Origin: Hymenobacter sp. DG25B
Lineage (GTDB): Bacteria; Bacteroidota; Bacteroidia; Cytophagales; Hymenobacteraceae
Length of the DNA stretch: 64,000 nucleotides
Assembly: GCF_000801315.1 (NCBI RefSeq)
Contig: NZ_CP010054.1
Span: 1,798,001-1,862,000 of the forward strand
Direction of reading: 5' to 3'
The notes under the pieces were generated by a model. It saw only the letters and a program-made list of their open reading frames with translations. It was not told where the DNA came from and ran no database searches. Made by a program: the position numbers and the translations under genes. Shown in pieces: positions 27,750 through 35,363 of the stretch. How positions within the stretch are numbered: position 1 is the first letter of the stretch; each line of letters opens with the position of its first letter.

Positions 27750-28190
27750 ATGCTACTATCAATAATGATTAATTGGAAGCTTCTAATAACAATCCTTCTC
27801 CCAATTACACTGGCGGTTTGTATTATCTATTCGAGGACGTTTGGTTTCAGGAGAAGAATGCGCCACATATTAATTGGGTTGTCTTTATTGCCAGTGCTAT
27901 ACCTTATTATATTCAAACCTGAAATAAAGCTGCATCACCCAATCTATGGACTGTTTTCAGCCTCTCTTATTGCTGGCGTCCTTTACGAATTATTTGATTG
28001 TATATCCTTGCGAATTCAGGGAAGGACGTTCTATTTACTTGCGAGAGGTGCCAAAGATGTTGTTGGGTTAGGACTTGCAAAACACAATCCGCACTTGAGT
28101 ACTTCGGATAGATTATTTTCTTTTATGCTGATTTTTTTTTCGGGGTTATGGCCTCTACTATATGGGGTATTTGGTAAATACTTTCATTGA
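27750..28190 (+). CDS. Hypothetical membrane protein, AT-rich
   Basis: 146 residues, ATG at 27750 (ATG 27765 also possible). Three to four hydrophobic segments: LLITILLPITLAVCIIY, ILIGLSLLPVLYLIIF, a middle segment LFSASLIAGVLYELF, and LFSFMLIFFSGLWPLLYGVF. No family recognised. The DNA is clearly richer in A/T and uses codons such as ata, tta and aga that neighbours avoid, so it is probably a recent arrival. It starts 9 bp after phzF. Confidence 0.65.
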   Translation: MLLSIMINWKLLITILLPITLAVCIIYSRTFGFRRRMRHILIGLSLLPVLYLIIFKPEIKLHHPIYGLFSASLIAGVLYELFDCISLRIQGRTFYLLARGAKDVVGLGLAKHNPHLSTSDRLFSFMLIFFSGLWPLLYGVFGKYFH

Positions 28191-28243
28191 TATCCTATAG
28201 ATAATTACACAGATATACCAGCTGATAAAGTACTTACAAACTT

Positions 28244-28879
28244 TTACGCCGCCGGCTTTTTCCTGCTCGCCACGGCCTTCTTGCCCGCCACTGGCGCAGC
28301 CAGCTTCCCGGGATTATCGGCCAGAAACTTGCCCCAGCTTTTGCCGCCGGCTTTCACGTTGTTGCCTTTTTGGTAGTGGTGACAGAGCGCCACGGCCAGG
28401 GCATCGGTCGCATCCAGAAACTTGGGGGCTTCCTCGATGGGCGGCAGCTTCAGCGTTTGGCGCAGCATGTGCGCTACCTGCTCCTTGGTAGCGTTGCCGG
28501 AGCCGGTTACCGACTGCTTGACTTTAGTGGGCGCATACTCCACATAGGGAATCTGGCGGGAAAGGCAGGCGGCAATGGCCACGCCCTGCGCCCGGCCCAG
28601 CTTGAGCATGCTCTGCACGTTGACGCCAAAAAACGGCGCTTCAATGGCCAGCTCATCGGGCAGAAACTCCTCAATCAGCTCCGTCATCCGCTCGTAGATG
28701 CGCTTGAGCTTGAGGGCGTGGTTGGTGCCCAGCTTCTTCATATCAATGACATCGTAGCGCAGCACCGTTACGTGCTGGCCACGCACCTCAATCACGGCGT
28801 AGCCCATAATCTGAGTGCCGGGGTCCACGCCCATGATAATTTTAGGCAGTAATTCAGTAGAGGCGAGAGGCAAAATCAT
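28244..28879 (-). CDS. ruvC: Holliday junction endodeoxyribonuclease RuvC
   Basis: 211 residues from ATG 28879; a GTG at 28900 is the longer alternative. Acidic active-site residues are visible in IIMGVDPGTQIMGYAV, ELAIEAPFFGVN and FLDATDALAVALCHH, with KQSVTGSGNATKEQV between. The dimer cuts four-way junctions delivered by RuvAB during recombination repair. A basic C-terminal extension of about 40 residues (GKKAVASRKKPAA) goes beyond the E. coli enzyme, common in Bacteroidota. Confidence 0.95.
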   Translation of the reverse strand: MILPLASTELLPKIIMGVDPGTQIMGYAVIEVRGQHVTVLRYDVIDMKKLGTNHALKLKRIYERMTELIEEFLPDELAIEAPFFGVNVQSMLKLGRAQGVAIAACLSRQIPYVEYAPTKVKQSVTGSGNATKEQVAHMLRQTLKLPPIEEAPKFLDATDALAVALCHHYQKGNNVKAGGKSWGKFLADNPGKLAAPVAGKKAVASRKKPAA

Positions 28880-28936
28880 AGCAGACCGGGGAAGAAGCAC
28901 GACGGACGGGCGCTTTATTGCGTAGGGCTGGATAAC

Positions 28937-30007
28937 TTGCCAGCTGAGTACGCCAAATTCGCCACCATTTTGCCCCCCGAACCACTACAAAACTACGCAC
29001 GAAAGCCGGAAGAATCTGCGCGTCGTCGGCGCGTATGGGTGGTGGGCGGCAAATTACTTATTACGCTGCTCACGCTGGGGCTGCTGTACCACTCGGTGTT
29101 TGCTGATGAAGCTACGGCCGCAGCCTGGCGGCAGCTGCTCCGCTCCACACTAACCGGTGCTGGCCGCGGGCCGGTGCTGGCCGCGCTGGCCCTGGTGCCC
29201 GTAAACTGGGGCCTGGAGGCCTGGAAATGGTGGCGCCTGGCCCGGCATCTGGAGCCGGTTTCCTTCCGCCGCAGTTTCCGGGCCGTGCTGGTAGGCCTCA
29301 CGCTGGGCTTCGTCACCCCCAACCGCGTGGGCGACTACGCCGGCCGCATCATTGAGCTCAAAAGCCGCCGTCTGGATGCGCTGGGCGCGGTTTTTCTCGG
29401 GCGCTACTGCCAAATGGTGGCTACCATGCTGGCGGGCACGGCCGGACTACTTTATTTCCTGCTCACCTTTTATTTAACCGGCTACCCGGCTACTAAGCTG
29501 GGGGTAATAGGTGCGGCCGTGGCTATCAACGTAGCCCTACTGGTGCCGCTCTACCGCAGCCGCTTGCTGCTGGCGGCCCTCACGCTGGTGCGCCCATTGC
29601 GGCGCTTCCGGCGGTATCTGGCCGTGATGCCTACGTATCCGGCTAATTTGCTGCACTCCGTTTTGGCGGTGTCGGGGTTGCGGTATCTGGTTTTCTGCGG
29701 GCAGTTTATGCTGCTGCTGTGGGCTTATGGTGCGCGGCCGGATGTAGGGCCGGGGCTGTCGGCTATTGCGGGTACTTTGCTGCTGAAGTCCCTAGTGCCG
29801 TCGCTCAATGCGCTGGCCGATGTGGGCGTGCGGGAGCTGTCGGCCACGCATTTGTTTGGCCTGCTGGGTCAGCCGGTGCTGCCGGTGCTAAGTGCCAGCC
29901 TGAGCTTGTGGGTGATTAATATTGCCTTGCCCAGCGCGGCCGGGCTGCTGTTTGTGCTGCGGGTGAAGGTGTTTCGGAAAAAGGCACATAAAGATACCGC
30001 CTCGTGA
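28937..30007 (+). CDS. Flippase-like membrane protein (LPG_synthase_TM / UPF0104 family)
   Basis: 356 residues if started at TTG 28937; there is no ATG in the first 90 codons, so TTG 28970 or GTG 29039/29042 are alternatives. About eight TM helices; family blocks NWGLEAWKWW, LTLGFVTPNRVGDYAGRI and ALADVGVRELSATHLFG are typical of the lysylphosphatidylglycerol synthetase N-terminal flippase-like family. No aminoacyltransferase domain. Its stop overlaps the next gene in GTGA, so it works with a glycosyltransferase, a pairing common for glycolipid export or synthesis. Confidence 0.85.
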   Translation: MPAEYAKFATILPPEPLQNYARKPEESARRRRVWVVGGKLLITLLTLGLLYHSVFADEATAAAWRQLLRSTLTGAGRGPVLAALALVPVNWGLEAWKWWRLARHLEPVSFRRSFRAVLVGLTLGFVTPNRVGDYAGRIIELKSRRLDALGAVFLGRYCQMVATMLAGTAGLLYFLLTFYLTGYPATKLGVIGAAVAINVALLVPLYRSRLLLAALTLVRPLRRFRRYLAVMPTYPANLLHSVLAVSGLRYLVFCGQFMLLLWAYGARPDVGPGLSAIAGTLLLKSLVPSLNALADVGVRELSATHLFGLLGQPVLPVLSASLSLWVINIALPSAAGLLFVLRVKVFRKKAHKDTAS

Positions 30008-31188
30008 GCTGGCTGCCGTTTAGTTGGGGCCTGACGCTACTCATACCGCCCGTGCTGTATGCGGTGGCCATGCTGCGCTTCCGGCAAGCCTGGCAGCAGC
30101 TTCCGGCGTTGCCTGGATTGTCTGATCAGGCTCAGAAAAATCAGGCTGATCATTCAATTTTAGCAAGAGAGCTGCCCAAGCTTTCTGTGCTGATTGCCGC
30201 CCGGAATGAGGCCGAAAACCTGCCGGGTTTACTCCAGGATTTGCAGGAGCAAACGCTGCCGGTCGCGCAGTTTGAGGTAATTATAGTCGATGATCATTCC
30301 ACTGATGCCACTGCCGCGCTGGTGCAACAGTGGGCGAAGAAGTTGCCCTTCTGCCTGCGCCTGTTGGCTTTAGCTGAGGCGCCGGGGCAGGGCACCGGAA
30401 AAAAAGCAGCGCTGGAAGCGGCCCTGGCCGTAGCCCGGGCACCGTGGGTGGTGTGCACTGATGCCGACTGCCGTGTGCCCGCCGACTGGCTAAGGCTGCA
30501 CGCGCTGGCGGCCGCCAACCCCGCCACGCACTTTGTAAGCGGCCCGGTACGGCTAACGGGTGCCGGCTGGCTGGCGCAACTGCAGGCCCTGGAAATGGCC
30601 GGGCTGGTAGGAGTGGGGGCTGCCTGCATCGCGCAACAAGCCTCCACCATGTGCAATGGTGCCAATCTGGGGTATCGGCGCAGCACTTTCCAGGCAGTGG
30701 GCGGCTTTGCCGGCAACCACCACCTGGCCAGCGGCGACGATGAGTTTCTGCTGCATAAAATACAGCAGCGCAACCCCGGCGGTATTCAGTTCTTGAAAGA
30801 AGCCAAAGCCACCGTCAGCACCGCCGCGCAGGGCACCATTCCGGCCTTGCTCCGGCAGCGGGTGCGCTGGGCCAGTAAGTGGCCGCATTATCAGACTACT
30901 GCACCCCAACGCCTGGCCGTGGTGGTTTTGCTGGCCAACGTGGCGCTTTTCCTGGGTCTGGTTTCACTGCTGGTATGGCCAGTGCTATGGCCCTGGGTGG
31001 CAGGCGGCTGGCTCCTGAAGCTGGGGGCTGATATGGTCTTCCTGCGGCCCGTGCTGCGGCTATTAGGCCGCGGGGAGTTACTGTGGTGGGTGCTGCCGCT
31101 GCAGCTGCTTTATGCGCCGTATGCGCTGGCCGTGGCGCTGGGTGCGCGGCGCGGGCAGTATCAGTGGAAAGGCCGGCAGGTGAAATGA
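30004..31188 (+). CDS. Membrane-associated GT2 family glycosyltransferase
   Basis: 394 residues from GTG 30004, overlapping the preceding stop by 4 bp. One N-terminal TM, then the GT2 domain: LSVLIAARNEAENLP, VDDHSTDAT, CTDADCR (DxD), SGDDEFLLHKI and QRVRWASKW (QxxRW), and three to four C-terminal TM helices, ending WKGRQVK. QxxRW marks processive-type GT2 enzymes. A paralogue at 41729-42831 shares the layout and the WKGR end. Likely makes a glycolipid or polymer together with the flippase-like protein before it. Confidence 0.88.
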   Translation: MSWLPFSWGLTLLIPPVLYAVAMLRFRQAWQQLPALPGLSDQAQKNQADHSILARELPKLSVLIAARNEAENLPGLLQDLQEQTLPVAQFEVIIVDDHSTDATAALVQQWAKKLPFCLRLLALAEAPGQGTGKKAALEAALAVARAPWVVCTDADCRVPADWLRLHALAAANPATHFVSGPVRLTGAGWLAQLQALEMAGLVGVGAACIAQQASTMCNGANLGYRRSTFQAVGGFAGNHHLASGDDEFLLHKIQQRNPGGIQFLKEAKATVSTAAQGTIPALLRQRVRWASKWPHYQTTAPQRLAVVVLLANVALFLGLVSLLVWPVLWPWVAGGWLLKLGADMVFLRPVLRLLGRGELLWWVLPLQLLYAPYALAVALGARRGQYQWKGRQVK

Positions 31189-31263
31189 GTTGCCGGTTGC
31201 CAGTTGTCAGTAAGCATAACGAACTTCTTGCAACCGGTAACTGGCAACTGACAACTGACAACT
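31187..31263. repeat. Imperfect inverted repeat of gttgcc/ggcaac motifs
   Basis: GAGTTGCCGGTTGCCAGTT on the left and AACTGGCAACTGAC plus ACAACTC on the right fold back on each other around aagcataacgaactt. The same short motifs occur at 19359-19373, 19518-19533 and 43142-43176, always at gene borders. Confidence 0.7.
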
Positions 31264-31276
31264 CGCCTTCCTGCGT

Positions 31277-31284
31277 TACATTTG
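31277..31284 (+). promoter_or_regulatory. Candidate -7 box TACATTTG
   Basis: Exact match to the Bacteroidota -7 consensus, 27 bp before the TTG start at 31311. No convincing -33 box at 19-21 bp upstream. Confidence 0.4.
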
Positions 31285-31310
31285 CTTACTTCACTTCAGC
31301 CCCTGCTGCC

Positions 31311-31568
31311 TTGACCGACGCCGAATTCGATATCCTCGACGAGCTGTACTTCGTTACTTCCTTCCGCGACCTGCTCCAGAAAACCAGCCTTTCTACGGCC
31401 GAGCTGGAACAGCACCTGCGCAGCCTGCTGGAAAAAGGCCTGGTGCGCAGCTACTGGCCCGACCCCGATACCGAGCTGGCCTATGAGCCTACTTCCTTCG
31501 GGGCCATTGGCCGCGATGCCTTTTATCTGGCCTCCAAAGAAGGCCTGCTGCAGCACAATACCCGCTAA
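31311..31568 (+). CDS. Small winged-helix-like hypothetical protein
   Basis: 85 residues from TTG 31311 (LTDAEFDILDELYFV). The frame is open further up, but that would read through the inverted repeat at 31187-31263 and part of the upstream gene; the -7 box at 31277 also favours the short form. Predicted helices around ELEQHLRSLLEKGLVRSYWPD and a basic-poor C-terminus (ASKEGLLQ) look like a winged helix, yet no family is certain. The permease gene starts 3 bp after its stop, so they are co-transcribed. Confidence 0.65.
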   Translation: MTDAEFDILDELYFVTSFRDLLQKTSLSTAELEQHLRSLLEKGLVRSYWPDPDTELAYEPTSFGAIGRDAFYLASKEGLLQHNTR

Positions 31569-31570
31569 CG

Positions 31571-32746
31571 GTGGCCGTACTAACTGCTCCTGCACCTACT
31601 ACGGCGCGGCCGCCCGGCTACTATGTGCGCCAGCGCCTGCTCGGTAACAAGCCCGCCATGTTCGGGCTGGGCTTTATTGCCCTGTGCACGCTTATAGCGG
31701 TGCTGGGCTATTGGGTGCTGCCCGATAATTCGCCCTCGGCCAACAACAGCATTGTGCAGCTGCAAAAAGAGCCACCCGGCTTCCAGGCTACCATTCTGCG
31801 CCTGCCCGCGCCCCGGGATACTATTTCAGCCGATAACCTATTCCTGACCTGGTGGCAGGGCCGCGCACCGCGCTACGCCGAGCAGCCCATTGGCAGCTAC
31901 CGTATTGTGGGCGATTCAATCATAACCGAACCCTACCGCAACCATTCCGCCCTGGCCGATAAGTCGCGGCGGTATTCGCTGGCGCAGATTACCGGGCATG
32001 CCGGCCCGGCTGCCGAGCTGCGCCTCGAGGTGGAATCAACCCATATAGTGCACCGTACCTACTGGCTGGGCACCGACAAAGCCGGCCGCGACGAGCTGAG
32101 CCGCCTGCTGCTGGGCACACGCATTTCCCTGGGCATTGGGCTGGTGGCCGTGCTTATTTCCCTGGCTTTGGGCATGCTGATTGGGGCCGTGGCCGGCTAC
32201 GTAGGCGGCTGGGTAGATAGTTTGCTGCTGGGGCTGATGACGGTGGTGTGGAGCATTCCGGGCATTATGCTGGTTATTGCCATTTCCCTGGCCCTGGACA
32301 GCAAAGGCGTCTGGACGTCGTTTGTGGCGGTGGGGCTTACCATGTGGGTGGATGTGGCCCGCGTAGTGCGGGGTCAGATGCTGAGTTTGCGCACCACAAC
32401 CTTTGTAGAGGCCGGGCGCGTACTAGGCTTGCCACAAAGCCGCCTGATTGCGCGCCACCTGCTCCCCAATATGACCGGCCCTCTGATTGTAATTGCAACC
32501 AGTAACTTTGCGGCAGCTATTCTGCTGGAAGCCGGCCTCAGCTTTCTGGGGCTGGGCGTGCAGCCACCGGCGCCTTCCTGGGGCCTGATGGTGAATGAAG
32601 GCTTTCAGCTGCTGGGCACGCAGGCCGGCCTGTGGCTGACTTTGCTGCCCGGGCTGGCTATTAGCCTGCTGGTGCTTAGCTTTAACCTGCTCGGCAACGG
32701 CCTGCGCGACGCCTACGATCCGAAAACCCCGCTTTCCCATGCCTGA
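31571..32746 (+). CDS. OppC/DppC-like ABC transporter permease
   Basis: 391 residues from GTG 31571. N-terminal TM (AMFGLGFIALCTLIAVLGYWVL) followed by an unusually long periplasmic stretch (about residues 55-150) before the conserved YWLGTDKAGRDELSRLLLGTR, then five TM helices with the EAA loop EAGRVLGLPQSRLIARHLLPN. Standard OppC proteins have about 300 residues, so the extra is in the first loop. Imports peptides or similar solutes in the inner membrane; no partner permease, ATPase or binding protein is in the window. Confidence 0.88.
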   Translation: MAVLTAPAPTTARPPGYYVRQRLLGNKPAMFGLGFIALCTLIAVLGYWVLPDNSPSANNSIVQLQKEPPGFQATILRLPAPRDTISADNLFLTWWQGRAPRYAEQPIGSYRIVGDSIITEPYRNHSALADKSRRYSLAQITGHAGPAAELRLEVESTHIVHRTYWLGTDKAGRDELSRLLLGTRISLGIGLVAVLISLALGMLIGAVAGYVGGWVDSLLLGLMTVVWSIPGIMLVIAISLALDSKGVWTSFVAVGLTMWVDVARVVRGQMLSLRTTTFVEAGRVLGLPQSRLIARHLLPNMTGPLIVIATSNFAAAILLEAGLSFLGLGVQPPAPSWGLMVNEGFQLLGTQAGLWLTLLPGLAISLLVLSFNLLGNGLRDAYDPKTPLSHA

Positions 32747-33980
32747 ATCAGCCCGCCTAATTACGCTTGAGAAACGCTTCTTCCTGAAGGAGCGGGAACT
32801 GAACGCCTTACTGGAAATCACGCAGTCCATTAACCAGGACTCGCCGGAAGGTGCGCTGTACAAAATATTTCAGTTCACGCTGCTGGGCCAGCTGAATGTG
32901 CGCCGCCTGGTGCTGTATGTGCAGGAAGAAGGGGAGTGGCAGTGCATGCTTTCCTTCGGGGCGGGCATGCCCGATTTTAAAAAGCTGCCCGTGCCCGCCC
33001 TGGTGCAGGAGCAAACCCAGCTGCAGCCCTGCCCGGTAGCCGCCGCCCACTTGGGCCCGGAGTGGCAGCTGCTGGAAACCCTGATTCCGGTATTGCAGAA
33101 CGGCGAGGTGCTGGCGTACATCCTCATCGGGAATGTGCACGAGGACTACGCCGATGGCGAAGCCACCAAGTTTCTGGAAACGCTGAGCAACATTTTGCTG
33201 GGCGCCATTGAGAACCGCCGCCTGGCCCGGCAGCGGGTAGCGGCCGCCGCCATGCGCAAGGAAATTGAAATTGCCCAGGAAGTGCAAACCATGCTCTTTC
33301 CGCGCAACCTCCCCAACGATGCTCAGGTGGCCGTGCATGCCAGCTACGTGCCCCACACCGCCATTGGGGGCGATTATTATGATGTAGTGACCATTGACAA
33401 GGACCGGTTTCTGTTCTGCGTGGCCGATGTATCCGGGAAGGGCGTGCCGGCTTCGCTGTTGATGTCGAACTTCCAGGCCGGGCTGCGCACGCTGCTGCGC
33501 CAGGGCGTGGAGCTGGCCACGGTGGTAGCCGAGCTGAATAATCTGATTTACTGCAATGCCGTGTCAGAGAAGTTTATCACAGCGTTTTTTGGCATTTATA
33601 ACCGCACCACGCGAGAGCTGCAATACGTGAATGCCGGCCACAACTCGCCTATTCTGCTGCAGGACGACGACACGGTGGAGTACTTGGCTGATGGGGCTAC
33701 CATGCTGGGTATTATGGACGAGCTGCCCTTCCTGAAAGTGTCGCGCATCACTATTCGCCCCAAAGCCCTGCTGCTCACTTACACCGATGGTCTGACGGAA
33801 GTATTCAACAAAGCCGGCGACGAGTATGGCGAAGAAGGCGTGCTGGATTTCCTGCGCCGCTCCCGCTACCTGCCCCTGCGCACGCTGCACACGGAGGTAC
33901 TGGATGAGATTCGCGGCTTCAACGTGAAAGGCAATCAGTTTGCTGATGATATTACCATCCTCAGCTGCCGTTTTAAGTAA
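32739..33980 (+). CDS. GAF-SpoIIE (PP2C-type) serine/threonine phosphatase
   Basis: 413 residues, ATG 32739, overlapping the permease stop by 8 bp (ATGCCTGA). Residues about 20-175 form a GAF-like sensor, a linker helix with EIEIAQEVQTMLFP (typical of RsbU-type enzymes), then the PP2C domain with GGDYYDVV, VADVSGKGVPASLLMS and DDITIL metal-binding blocks. RsbU-like enzymes dephosphorylate anti-sigma antagonists; no RsbV/RsbW-like gene is near, so the target is unknown. A strong terminator follows. Confidence 0.92.
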   Translation: MPESARLITLEKRFFLKERELNALLEITQSINQDSPEGALYKIFQFTLLGQLNVRRLVLYVQEEGEWQCMLSFGAGMPDFKKLPVPALVQEQTQLQPCPVAAAHLGPEWQLLETLIPVLQNGEVLAYILIGNVHEDYADGEATKFLETLSNILLGAIENRRLARQRVAAAAMRKEIEIAQEVQTMLFPRNLPNDAQVAVHASYVPHTAIGGDYYDVVTIDKDRFLFCVADVSGKGVPASLLMSNFQAGLRTLLRQGVELATVVAELNNLIYCNAVSEKFITAFFGIYNRTTRELQYVNAGHNSPILLQDDDTVEYLADGATMLGIMDELPFLKVSRITIRPKALLLTYTDGLTEVFNKAGDEYGEEGVLDFLRRSRYLPLRTLHTEVLDEIRGFNVKGNQFADDITILSCRFK

Positions 33981-34012
33981 GCTTTTCAAAACCTGCTGAA
34001 AGAGCGGCAACA

Positions 34013-34063
34013 AGTAAAATCCCCACCCATCAGAATCTACTTCTGGTGGATGGGGATTTTACT
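34013..34063. terminator. Bidirectional terminator
   Basis: AGTAAAATCCCC...CAGAA (34013-34035) pairs with TTCTG...GGGGATTTTACT (34041-34063), two positions off Watson-Crick. It ends the phosphatase transcript on plus and can end the stress-protein gene on minus. Confidence 0.9.
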
Positions 34064-34107
34064 GTTTTAAGCCAGTTAATGGCTTATGTAAGCAGCAACT
34101 TTTTCCG

Positions 34108-34956
34108 TCATGCTGAGCGCAGTGTGAGCACAGGGGCGTAGGTGTGAGTGGCCACGTTTTCGGCGGTATTGGCGTGCCAGAGGTGGCTGAGGCCGGTATG
34201 CCCGTGGGTGAGCATCACTACCAAATCGGCGTGGGCCTGCTCGGCAAAGCGGGGGATGCCTTCGCGCACGCGGGGCGCATCAATAACATCAGGCTCGTAG
34301 TCGTCCAGGGAGTGGCGGCTGGCGAAGGCATGGATGCGCTGCAGCGGGGCTTCGTGGCTGCGGCCCGGGGCTACCACATCCAGCAGGTGCAGACTGGCCT
34401 CCGGGAACAGCTCCTGCAGCTCCCGCAGCTGGGGCACCAGGCGGTCAGCCTCATCCGAAAAATCTGAGGCTACTACCAGGTGCTGCACGTCAAAGTTGGG
34501 CTGGGCATGCTTTACCGTGAGTACGGGGCAGGGTGCCAGCTGAACTACCTTCTCGGTATTGGAGCCCACCCACCAGGGGCGGGCCTGGGTGGCGGGCTGG
34601 GTGCCCATCACCACCAGGTCGATATCATGGGAGCGAATGGTGTCCAGAATGGCCGTGGTCAGTTCCTCCGTGCTGATGACTTCATCGAAATTAACATTAT
34701 TGGTCTGGCGCAGGGCTTCGCGCATCAGCTCGTGCATTTTAAACTTCACGTTCTGCAGCAGTCGTACGGCAAACATATCATCCAGCCCGTCGCCCTTATT
34801 GCCGCTGCCGCTGGACACAAATCCCGAGCCGCCGGGCAAATCCGGCTTGTGCAGCAGCACCACGCGGCCGCCTACCCGCTGCGCCAGTTGCATAGCTACC
34901 TCAAAAGCATGGTGCGCTTCGGGGGTGAAATTGGTGGGGACGAGAAAGTTTTTCAT
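34108..34956 (-). CDS. Tandem universal stress protein
   Basis: 282 residues, ATG at 34956. Two UspA folds, about 1-150 (MKNFLVPTNFTPEAHHAFEVAMQLA) and 155-282 (LVVASDFSDEADRLVPQL), usual for Bacteroidota. First-domain C-terminus GSNTEKVVQLAPCPVLTV is close to the ATP-binding type GxxxGS; the second has LTHGHTGLSHLWHANTAENV. Cytosolic stress-response protein. Its last codons (LRSA and stop) are formed by gtcatgctgagcgcagt, a piece of the dispersed repeat also seen at 42863. Confidence 0.9.
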   Translation of the reverse strand: MKNFLVPTNFTPEAHHAFEVAMQLAQRVGGRVVLLHKPDLPGGSGFVSSGSGNKGDGLDDMFAVRLLQNVKFKMHELMREALRQTNNVNFDEVISTEELTTAILDTIRSHDIDLVVMGTQPATQARPWWVGSNTEKVVQLAPCPVLTVKHAQPNFDVQHLVVASDFSDEADRLVPQLRELQELFPEASLHLLDVVAPGRSHEAPLQRIHAFASRHSLDDYEPDVIDAPRVREGIPRFAEQAHADLVVMLTHGHTGLSHLWHANTAENVATHTYAPVLTLRSA

Positions 34957-35128
34957 AACACGGAGGAACGGGAGGGATAATGCTGTTTGGTTTAATTATG
35001 TTATAATATAAATATAAAATTGCATTGTCAATGCCTCTGGTTCAGTTGCTGGCATTTGTTTTAGCGTACTGCTCCCAGTATTCCTGCTAAAGGTGGAAAA
35101 GAACAGCGGCCGGCCCGGGGAACCAATA

Positions 35129-35160
35129 TTTGGCGGGGCCAGTCCTAATGGATACCTTTT
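35129..35160 (+). promoter_or_regulatory. Bacteroidota sigma-A type promoter
   Basis: TTTG at 35129-35132, a 20-bp spacer, and TACCTTTT at 35153-35160 (one base off TAnnTTTG). Both boxes and the spacing fit the known -33/-7 arrangement. It stands 30 bp before the small ORF at 35191. The rest of the 34957-35190 stretch is AT-rich near the stress-protein start and otherwise empty. Confidence 0.7.
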
Positions 35161-35190
35161 CTTATTCTTTCCTCCCTTAAAATTATAGCT

Positions 35191-35316
35191 ATGAAACTCC
35201 CCGGCCTCAACCGTCCACCCCGCCGAACCTCCTCCGATAACTATGCTAAATGGGGCTGGTATGCCATGGCAGTAATTGTCCTGCTCTGGATTCTCTACAA
35301 TATTTTTTACCGCTAG
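35191..35316 (+). CDS. Small single-pass membrane protein
   Basis: 41 residues, ATG 35191: a basic, Pro-rich N-terminus (MKLPGLNRPPRRTSSDNY) then one hydrophobic helix (MAVIVLLWILYNIFY) ending in Arg. The charge pattern predicts an N-in orientation. A good promoter lies directly ahead and a GC-rich imperfect hairpin (35319-35338) follows the stop, so it looks like a free-standing gene. No family recognised; it could be a modulator of a membrane complex. No other gene occupies the 407-bp gap. Confidence 0.6.
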   Translation: MKLPGLNRPPRRTSSDNYAKWGWYAMAVIVLLWILYNIFYR

Positions 35317-35363
35317 CTGCCGCCGCACAGTGCGGGCGGAGTGTGGTAGCTTTTGTATCCACT

